The position numbers and the translations under genes are program-made. The notes under the pieces were generated by a model. That model saw only the letters and a list, made by a program, of their open reading frames with translations, had not been told where the DNA came from and did not search any database. This document shows positions 31,003 to 36,739 of a stretch of 36,739 bases of DNA, piece by piece. Position 1 is the first letter of the stretch, and the number at the start of each line of letters is the position of its first letter. This DNA is from Campylobacterota bacterium. GTDB taxonomy: Bacteria; Campylobacterota; Campylobacteria; Campylobacterales; QNZT01. Location: NCBI GenBank assembly GCA_022600175.1, contig JAHZKW010000021.1:1-36739 (forward strand), read 5' to 3'.

Positions 31003-31902
31003 TTAACTTACCACATGATCCTTTGGATGGCGTAGATGGTGTATACCCTTTTCAATACCAAGAGCTATAACACCTACTAAAAGCCCTACCAGTAAATCAG
31101 CACTAATCCACGGCATAAAATCAAAAAAGTGATGAATCGCTTCTATATTATGTAAAAAGATACCACCACCCACAAGTAACATTGCGATCGTTCCAACAAC
31201 AGAGAGCGTTTTGATGATCTTTGGCAGTGAAAGTACTAAAGCATTTCCTACTTTAGCATAGAGCGTTTTTTTAATTCCACTCAGGTTTTCTGCTACATCC
31301 ATAAGATAAAATCCTGCATCATCCATACGTACTAAAAGTGCAACCAACCCATAAACACCCACAGTAGCCAACAGCGCAACAAATGAGACAGCGACAATTT
31401 GAATACTCAAAACTTGATCTGCCACCGCACCTAATGCAATCATAATAATCTCAATAGATAATATAAAATCAGTCACAACAGCAGACTTGATCTTCTCTTT
31501 TTCAATCGCTAAAAGCGTCTCTTTATCAGCGACTGTTTCAGCAGCAGGCTTAGGACGTTCTGACTTGTCAAACAGATACTCATATACCTTTTCAGCTCCC
31601 TCAAATGCCAGATAAACCCCACCTATAAGTAGTATAGGGACTATCAACCAAGGGGCAAATGCACTCATCAAAAATGCAAACGGCAAAATTATCAGTTTAT
31701 TGATAAAAGAACCTTTCGTAATCGCCCACAATACAGGAAGCTCCCTAGAGACACTAAATCCTGATGCTTTCTCTGCATTTACCGCTAGATCATCACCTAA
31801 AACACCCGCTGTCTTCTTAACTGCAAGTTTTGACATTGCCGCTGCATCATCGAGTAACACCGCTATATCATCAAGTACCGCAAAAAATCCTGTTGCCATC
31901 AT
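31003..31902 (-). CDS. DUF808-family membrane protein
   Basis: Inner-membrane protein of 299 residues, DUF808 (YedI-like). The signature N-terminus GFFAVLDDIAVLLDDAAAMSKLAVKKTAGVLGDD is nearly diagnostic. About 6-7 membrane helices follow (e.g. PWLIVPILLIGGVYLAFEGA, SIEIIMIALGAVADQVL). AGGAGCG precedes tandem ATGs. It is the first gene of a five-gene run. No biochemical role is established for the family. Confidence 0.92.
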   Translation of the reverse strand: MMATGFFAVLDDIAVLLDDAAAMSKLAVKKTAGVLGDDLAVNAEKASGFSVSRELPVLWAITKGSFINKLIILPFAFLMSAFAPWLIVPILLIGGVYLAFEGAEKVYEYLFDKSERPKPAAETVADKETLLAIEKEKIKSAVVTDFILSIEIIMIALGAVADQVLSIQIVAVSFVALLATVGVYGLVALLVRMDDAGFYLMDVAENLSGIKKTLYAKVGNALVLSLPKIIKTLSVVGTIAMLLVGGGIFLHNIEAIHHFFDFMPWISADLLVGLLVGVIALGIEKGIHHLRHPKDHVVS

Positions 31903-31920
31903 CGCTCCTAACGCATGTTG

Positions 31921-31933
31921 ATTATAAATTATA
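31921..31933 (-). promoter_or_regulatory. -10 elements of the DUF808 operon
   Basis: Two overlapping minus-strand TATAAT hexamers within TATAATTTATAAT, about 20-30 bases upstream of the DUF808 ATG. No -35 is obvious. Confidence 0.5.
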
Positions 31934-31988
31934 GATGATTTTACCTAACTGCGACTAATGAGCCTATGAAATATCACAAAAAATTAAC

Positions 31989-32597
31989 TCACCCCTGCCC
32001 TGACTCATAAAACCACCATTGATCCCAATCACAAACCATATCTGCTAAAAGCGTATACCCTCCTGATCTTGGATGTGCTCCATCATTTGATGCAACCTCT
32101 CGTAACCAAACAGGCTCTTGCATCAATCTATAACAGATACTTAGATAAGGGATATCCTGCGCTTGACAAACCTCTAAAAACATCGCATCTAACTCTGCAA
32201 TACGTACATTTGCTTCCGCATCATCGATAGGCGGAGGACCCACCATCAATATATGATCATAAACACGCTTTGCACCTCTTAACATCGTCTCTAGATTTTT
32301 AACACTTTGCGCATATGAGACTCTTTGTTTACCATCAATCATCACAATATCATTAACACCACATGATAAAAGCAGACGATTATCAGCATCTTCCGAAAAC
32401 CGTTGTTTGGTTTCTTGCTCAAAGCGCCTAAGAATATCACTTGACGTATCTCTTCTAACCCCTAAGTTATAATAAGTAATCTCTCTTAAATCACTCTCTG
32501 CACGTTCAGCAACACGCCCTATCCACCCTAACTTTTCACGATCTCCCGTACCATTGACAAAAGAGTCTCCGATAAAACAAATACGAATATCTTGCAT
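31989..32597 (-). CDS. SGNH/GDSL hydrolase
   Basis: Esterase-like hydrolase of 202 residues without a signal peptide. The four SGNH blocks are visible: ICFIGDSFVNGTG with the catalytic Ser, YNLGVRRDT (Gly), LSCGVNDIV (Asn) and SNDGAHPRSGGY with catalytic Asp and His. AAGGAAG is four bases before the ATG. It is the last gene of the GRDP-PhzF-PPOX-SGNH operon, 8 bases after the PPOX gene. Substrate unknown. Confidence 0.91.
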   Translation of the reverse strand: MQDIRICFIGDSFVNGTGDREKLGWIGRVAERAESDLREITYYNLGVRRDTSSDILRRFEQETKQRFSEDADNRLLLSCGVNDIVMIDGKQRVSYAQSVKNLETMLRGAKRVYDHILMVGPPPIDDAEANVRIAELDAMFLEVCQAQDIPYLSICYRLMQEPVWLREVASNDGAHPRSGGYTLLADMVCDWDQWWFYESGQG

Positions 32598-32605
32598 CTA
32601 CTTCC

Positions 32606-33148
32606 TTACTTTAAAATATGTGTCTCTTTCCCATCTAAACTCACCTGATTGTTCTCTTCCCAGTACTCCGCTATGCCCTCACGACCGACATTATCTGCCC
32701 ACTTAAGCAGGCTGTTTCGATCACCAATATACTTAAACTTCGGTACACCAAATCCACATGAAACCAACACCAACGAAATATCAAGTACAAAAAACTGTCT
32801 CACCCCAAGAAATTCATCAAAGTGCCCACACATCTCATCCCATCTATCATCTCTAGGATGGATCACAGAAGCACTACCATATGTCTTTAAAATCAACGGC
32901 TTTTTATCAAAAGAGCACCACATGATAGTCATACGACCATTTTCTTGTACATGCGTTGATGTCTCATTTCCGCTACCTGTATGGTTGAGCCACACTATCT
33001 TTTTCCCATCAATCACGTTGAGTGTATCCATCCCTTTTGGAGAGACATTGATAAACCCTTCGCACCCTGCCGAGCCTATGAAAAAAAGATGTTGTTTTGC
33101 GATAAATGCAATATGATCTTCATTGAGTGCATCAAATTTAACTGCCAT
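32606..33148 (-). CDS. Pyridoxamine 5'-phosphate oxidase-like protein
   Basis: A 180-residue FMN-binding split-barrel protein of the PPOX-like group (YuaF/PhzG-type). Segments are LFFIGSAGCEGFINVSPKGMD, IVWLNHTGSGNETSTHVQEN and MTIMWCSFDKKPLILKTYG. Typical for flavin or F420/heme binding, with no clear PNP oxidase active site. It begins inside the end of the PhzF gene (11-nt overlap). Role unknown. Confidence 0.87.
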   Translation of the reverse strand: MAVKFDALNEDHIAFIAKQHLFFIGSAGCEGFINVSPKGMDTLNVIDGKKIVWLNHTGSGNETSTHVQENGRMTIMWCSFDKKPLILKTYGSASVIHPRDDRWDEMCGHFDEFLGVRQFFVLDISLVLVSCGFGVPKFKYIGDRNSLLKWADNVGREGIAEYWEENNQVSLDGKETHILK

Positions 33149-33923
33149 GATAAAATACCCCCTCTATCACTTTTACTGCTTTACCTTTGATCAAAACCCG
33201 ATCACCCTTTAACGTACACCATAACTCTCCACCACGTTTTGAGACTTGCTTAGAAATCAGCTCTTTTTTCTCCAACCGCTCACTCCAGTAAGGTACTAGC
33301 TGTGTATACGCAGAACCTGTCACTGGATCTTCGGCAATACCGTAGTTTGGAGCAAAAAAGCGACTGATAAAGTCATACCCCTCACCTAGTGAAGTGATGA
33401 TCACACCCCGCAAATCCAAAATCTCAAGCATACGTACATCAGGAGTAAAGTTGCTGATATCTTCATCAAACACCACAAGATAATCCATACTCTTATACAC
33501 CTCTACAGGAGTCGCGCCAAAAACATCGGTAAAAAAATCATACATCTCATCGGTTGATTCTAAAACTTGTGCTGGAAAATCCATCATGAGGTATTGATCC
33601 TCTTTAAGCACATGTAAAATACCACTTTTGGAGGTAAAAGAGACCACCTCTTTACTATAGCCCAACACCTCAAACAACACATAGGCAGAGGCCAGTGTCG
33701 CATGACCACAAAGATCAACCTCACCATTGGGCGTAAACCAACGAATCTCATAGTGATCATCAACTGGCACAAAAAATGCCGTATCACTGAGATTGTTCTC
33801 CGTAGCGATATTTTGCATCGCTTCATCATCTAACCAAACCTCAAGCGGTATCACCGCCGCAGGATTTCCCTCATAAGGTCTGTTGGCAAATGCGTCTATT
33901 TGGTAAAATTTTAATTTTTGCAT
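33138..33923 (-). CDS. PhzF-family isomerase-like protein
   Basis: A 261-residue protein of the PhzF/YddE family (diaminopimelate-epimerase fold). The N-terminal block reads FYQIDAFANRPYEGNPAAV. The catalytic Glu sits in NIATENNLSDTAFF. Later blocks are IRWFTPNGEVDLCGHATLA and GIAEDPVTGSAYTQL. Its length is near the family's ~280 residues. It is separated from GRDP by three bases and overlaps PPOX by 11 nt. Not evidence for phenazine production: these isomerases are widespread. Confidence 0.93.
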   Translation of the reverse strand: MQKLKFYQIDAFANRPYEGNPAAVIPLEVWLDDEAMQNIATENNLSDTAFFVPVDDHYEIRWFTPNGEVDLCGHATLASAYVLFEVLGYSKEVVSFTSKSGILHVLKEDQYLMMDFPAQVLESTDEMYDFFTDVFGATPVEVYKSMDYLVVFDEDISNFTPDVRMLEILDLRGVIITSLGEGYDFISRFFAPNYGIAEDPVTGSAYTQLVPYWSERLEKKELISKQVSKRGGELWCTLKGDRVLIKGKAVKVIEGVFYHGS

Positions 33924-33926
33924 AGT

Positions 33927-34574
33927 TTATGATCCTCCACAACCACTGCTACAAGAGACATTTCTGCCACCACATGAAGAGCCTGAACTATTTTTATCAG
34001 ATCTTCGTTTAGGGTCAAAAAGTGCTTTCACACAGATCTCATCAGCTTGTTTATTATGACAATTGATAACATAAATATTGCCATCTTTGATCTCTAACAG
34101 TTTATCAAGCAAAAACAAACGTGGCAACTTATCTGGTGCATTATATAAAATATCCTCTTTTTCACATGAGAGCATCCACGCTGTTTTTAACGCTTCTTGC
34201 ATTTTTATACTATCATCCACAGAAATACTAGGGATATGGTGAAACAACCGCCCAAACGCTTTTTTTGAAAATGCTTCATACTCCTTTGTAAAGAGTAAAA
34301 ACGCATGCCAAGCATCATCAGCAACCTTTGAAGGCATGGCGACCATTCTATTGTTTGCTTTGTGACAGATATAAAAATAATCTTTTAACCTCTCAAACAC
34401 ATCTTGAACCTGTACATCTGTCAAGTGGGGTGACTGCTCTTTAAAACGTGTTATCACCGCTTTAGGAAAGTGATACGACTGGATAAAATACCTTCTTTTT
34501 TTATGTTTTTGCGCATAGACAAAACCGATACCAAAGAGTAAAATCACTACACCTAATACGATTTCTTGTATCAT
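33927..34574 (-). CDS. Glycine-rich domain (GRDP-like) membrane-anchored protein
   Basis: A 215-residue protein with one N-terminal helix (MIQEIVLGVVILLFGIGFVYA). The cytoplasmic part contains the WHAFLLFT...Y..F...FGR.FHHIP pattern of the glycine-rich-domain (GRDP-like) family. The Cys/Ser/Gly tail after residue 195 (SSGSSCGGRNVSCSSGCGG) is typical of TIGR04222-like proteins. The ATG at 34574 is preferred, nine bases after GGAG; a GTG at 34580 is too close to it. First gene of a four-gene operon with a divergent palindromic promoter. Function unknown. Confidence 0.75.
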   Translation of the reverse strand: MIQEIVLGVVILLFGIGFVYAQKHKKRRYFIQSYHFPKAVITRFKEQSPHLTDVQVQDVFERLKDYFYICHKANNRMVAMPSKVADDAWHAFLLFTKEYEAFSKKAFGRLFHHIPSISVDDSIKMQEALKTAWMLSCEKEDILYNAPDKLPRLFLLDKLLEIKDGNIYVINCHNKQADEICVKALFDPKRRSDKNSSGSSCGGRNVSCSSGCGGS

Positions 34575-34600
34575 GATCACTATCTCCTTCTCTATTAATT

Positions 34601-34614
34601 TATAATATATTATA
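34601..34614. promoter_or_regulatory. Palindromic divergent -10 pair
   Basis: TATAATATATTATA is a perfect 14-bp palindrome in which a plus-strand TATAAT (34601-34606) and a minus-strand TATAAT (34609-34614) face each other, serving the small membrane protein gene and the GRDP operon. Confidence 0.55.
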
Positions 34615-34633
34615 CCGAAACTAAGGATTTTTG

Positions 34634-34903
34634 ATGGAAATCACACTTGCAGATATCATAGGCACCAGCGGTGTCGCGATCATCGTTTTGGTCTACTTTC
34701 TCTTACAAATCGACAAAATTGACCCAAAATCATTAAACTATTCACTCACCAACGCCATCGGCTCTCTCATAATCCTCTATTCACTGTTTCATACTTGGAA
34801 TCTAGCCTCCGTGATCATCGAGATATTTTGGATATCAATCTCACTATTTGGCGTTTATAAGTACTATAAAAGACGATCATCCTTGCCACTTGATCAAAAA
34901 TAA
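34634..34903 (+). CDS. Small CBU_0592-like membrane protein
   Basis: Inner-membrane protein of 89 residues with about three helices (GTSGVAIIVLVYFLLQ, YSLTNAIGSLIILYSL, ASVIIEIFWISISLFGVYKY). This three-helix arrangement with an Asn in the second helix and a W in the third resembles the CBU_0592 family. The ATG at 34634 is chosen because AAGGA lies upstream at proper spacing; a TTG three bases earlier is less likely. Followed after 65 bases by the DUF6544 gene on the same strand. Function unknown. Confidence 0.78.
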   Translation: MEITLADIIGTSGVAIIVLVYFLLQIDKIDPKSLNYSLTNAIGSLIILYSLFHTWNLASVIIEIFWISISLFGVYKYYKRRSSLPLDQK

Positions 34904-34968
34904 TGCACTTTTCACAACTGAAAAAAGCAATATTGTATTACACTGTCATTTTTACTTGAGGAGTTTAT

Positions 34969-35835
34969 ATGTGGTTAAGACCTATTTTTATAATTTCGAT
35001 GGCACTTTCGCTGCTGATCATTGGTACACTGGTATACGGTGCATTCAGCTGGCAAAACAAAACAGATACACTACATCAACAGATACTAAGCTCTCAAATC
35101 AAACCACGTCCGACGCACTTCACAAAGGGCGAACTTGAGGGACTCCCAAAAGTCGTACAAAACTACTTTAACAAAGCACTCAAAGAGGGACAACCAATCA
35201 TCTCAAACGTCAAACTCTCTCAAAAAGGGTTCTTTCGTATGGATGCGTCAGAAGATAGCTGGAAAAATTTCAAAGCTGATCAAGTCTTCTCTACCCGTCC
35301 TATCGCATTTGACTGGAGTGCGCGTATCAAACTCGCTCCCGGTATCAACGCCTATGTGCATGACAGCTACTTTCAACAAAGAGGCCACCTCAAAGCATCA
35401 CTCTTTGGAGCCTTCACAGTCTCTGAAGCAAAGAACGACCCACAGATCACACATGGTGAACTCCTGAGATATCTTGCAGAGGCAGTGTGGTTTCCTACTG
35501 CCCTTCTACCAAGTCAGGGTGTAAGATGGGAGGAGTTAAACGCTACCTCAGCTCGTGCCACACTCCAAGATGGGATGACAACGGTTTCTTTAGACTTTCA
35601 TTTTAGCAAAGAGGGGTTGGTGAGCAGTGTCTATACAGACAAACGCTACCAAGAACTCAATGGCGAGTATGTCGCTGTACCTTGGCAGGGACGTTTTGCA
35701 AACTATGTAGAGAAAAACGAAATGCTCATCCCTTCAAAAGGTGAAGTCGAGTGGATCCTGCCACAAGGGCCAATGCTCTATTGGAGAGGAGAGATTGTAG
35801 ATATTAGTTATGATGGTATCAAGACCTTGAATTAA
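34969..35835 (+). CDS. DUF6544-like protein
   Basis: A 288-residue protein with a single N-terminal helix (MWLRPIFIISMALSLLIIGTLVYGAF) and a beta-rich exported part. Segments are LPKVVQNYFNKALKEGQP, SQKGFFRMD, INAYVHDSYF and the GELLRYLAEAVWFPTALLPS block, which matches DUF6544/DUF6920 proteins. The C-terminus, EMLIPSKGEVEWILPQGPM, is also typical. GAGGAG is five bases before the ATG. Its stop overlaps that of the convergent ATP-grasp gene by 4 nt (TTAA). Family name is from memory; function unknown. Confidence 0.8.
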   Translation: MWLRPIFIISMALSLLIIGTLVYGAFSWQNKTDTLHQQILSSQIKPRPTHFTKGELEGLPKVVQNYFNKALKEGQPIISNVKLSQKGFFRMDASEDSWKNFKADQVFSTRPIAFDWSARIKLAPGINAYVHDSYFQQRGHLKASLFGAFTVSEAKNDPQITHGELLRYLAEAVWFPTALLPSQGVRWEELNATSARATLQDGMTTVSLDFHFSKEGLVSSVYTDKRYQELNGEYVAVPWQGRFANYVEKNEMLIPSKGEVEWILPQGPMLYWRGEIVDISYDGIKTLN

Positions 35836-36739
35836 ACGATAGTACTATGTGCTAATTTGACAGAAGATATACGATTTAAGCCTCCTGTTAGCATTAATTC
35901 AATCACTTTATCATAACTTAATTTATTTTCTATTTCATATGCTTTTGGAAAATAACTTGACAATTGTGTCATTCCTGGTACTAAATTGGCCTCCATAAAA
36001 AAACATTCACCTTTTTGATTTGTTTTAATATCGATTCGACCAAAATCTCTTACGCCTAAACCCTTAAAAGCATCTGTTGCTAATTTGATTAATTTAATCA
36101 ACATCTTTTCATCTTTAATTTTTTTCAGCTCTTCATTATCATCTTTTTTTGCTTGTTGGCCTAAAATTCTTAACCCATTTACGGAGAGTAGTGGTATAAT
36201 TTCAATAGGAGAGATTATTAACTTTCCATTATTTTCTTGGATAATTGAAACTGTAAACTCCTTGCCATCTAAATATTCCTCAACTAATACTGGAAGATGA
36301 TATAAGTTATATAATGATGCTATTTTATTTTCAAACTCTGCAAAATTTCTCACAAATGACAGATCATCGATACCATTTCCATTGGCTGCATCTATAGGTT
36401 TTAAAAATAGCGGAAATGAAATGGGTAACTCTTTTTCAGATTTGTATTCTCCCGGAGTTGCTGTAAAATAATTGGCTGTTTTAATACCTCTATTTTTAAG
36501 ATGTAATTTTGCGAGAATTTTATCAGAATCAAATTTTAACACTTCCAATGATGAGCCTGTATAGTTTATTTTATGCATAGCAAAGTAATCCGATAACCAA
36601 ATATCATTTTTATTTTTAAATGAAAGATATTTTACAGCCAATACAACTAAATCAGGTTTTCTTTTAACTATTTGTTTTAAATCATTTTCTGTTGTACATA
36701 TAGTAAGTTGCACATTGTGCTCCATCTTTGTAATTGACA
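35832..36739 (-). CDS. D-alanine-D-alanine ligase-like ATP-grasp protein (5' end outside window)
   Basis: ATP-grasp ligase. The frame is open to the window edge, with four more codons (S-I-T-K) upstream of the Met at 36725, so the true start may lie beyond it. The central ATP-grasp parts are SFPLFLKPIDAANGNGIDD and VEEYLDGKEFTVSII. The metal/ATP site RDFGRIDIKTNQKGECFFME is followed by NLVPGMTQLS, as in Ddl-type ligases. The N-terminal third is Ddl-like (GSSLEVLKFDSDKILAKLHL). It is visibly richer in A/T than the genes to its left, which may mark transfer. It could make a non-Ala dipeptide; the start of the enzyme, with its substrate-specific loop, is missing. Confidence 0.85.
   Translation of the reverse strand, partial: SITKMEHNVQLTICTTENDLKQIVKRKPDLVVLAVKYLSFKNKNDIWLSDYFAMHKINYTGSSLEVLKFDSDKILAKLHLKNRGIKTANYFTATPGEYKSEKELPISFPLFLKPIDAANGNGIDDLSFVRNFAEFENKIASLYNLYHLPVLVEEYLDGKEFTVSIIQENNGKLIISPIEIIPLLSVNGLRILGQQAKKDDNEELKKIKDEKMLIKLIKLATDAFKGLGVRDFGRIDIKTNQKGECFFMEANLVPGMTQLSSYFPKAYEIENKLSYDKVIELMLTGGLNRISSVKLAHSTIV

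Noticed and set aside
32649-33116. 155-codon plus-strand frame
   Set aside because: It is the exact antisense of the PPOX-like gene, with no promoter or ribosome site and a Ser/Pro-rich composition.
33138-33923. Phenazine biosynthesis locus
   Set aside because: A lone PhzF-family isomerase without PhzA-E, G is common in non-producers.

Overview
The window looks like a chromosomal segment from a member of the Campylobacterota (epsilonproteobacteria), probably a free-living sulfur-oxidising type related to Sulfurimonas or Sulfurovum. This is inferred from low GC, tightly overlapping genes, promoters with a strong or extended -10 (TGnTATAAT) and poor -35, an HP0495-type DUF493 protein, an ArsRS-like two-component pair, an Opr-type porin, and a flavocytochrome c sulfide dehydrogenase-like flavoprotein with periplasmic electron carriers. 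No insertion sequence, phage, CRISPR array or rRNA was found. Two genes run off the edges: nhaA on the left and an ATP-grasp ligase on the right.

Layout. 1-4.5 kb: a Na+/H+ antiporter, a MATE exporter, a DUF6515 protein, and a translationally coupled serine hydrolase and flavin reductase-like pair. 4.6-7.3 kb: a three-gene redox operon (FccB-like flavoprotein, Rieske protein, class II c-type cytochrome) with two Tat-type and one Sec-type signal peptides. 7.3-10.8 kb, opposite strand: two exported seven-repeat (predicted beta-propeller) proteins and a truncated haemoglobin. 10.9-17.3 kb, minus strand: a molybdate locus. Its operon runs porin-modA-mop-modB-modC from a promoter overlapped by a near-ideal ModE operator, with modE and an aldo/keto reductase upstream. 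17.4-20.6 kb: an unrecognised helical protein, a Sco-type copper protein and a membrane-sensing chemoreceptor whose gene overlaps the sco gene. 20.6-21.2 kb: a palindrome-rich intergenic region and a Gly-Leu-Cys-Ser tRNA operon on the minus strand.

21.4-25.2 kb: a Spy/CpxP-like periplasmic protein, an OmpR-type regulator and its kinase, then DUF493 and moaC on the other strand, and a TlpA-like thioredoxin. 25.2-28.9 kb: an ABC-F ATPase coupled to an ArsC-like protein, and an unrecognised lipoprotein. 29-34.6 kb, minus strand: two compact operons of accessory genes (DUF808-AraC-DUF2867-VOC-MmcQ and GRDP-PhzF-PPOX-SGNH). 34.6-36.7 kb: a small membrane protein, a DUF6544 protein and the edge-truncated D-Ala-D-Ala ligase-like gene.

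The most interesting units are the flavoprotein/Rieske/class II cytochrome operon, the ModE-controlled mod operon that starts with a porin, the sco-chemoreceptor overlap, and the palindromic DnaA-box-like sequences next to the tRNA operon.
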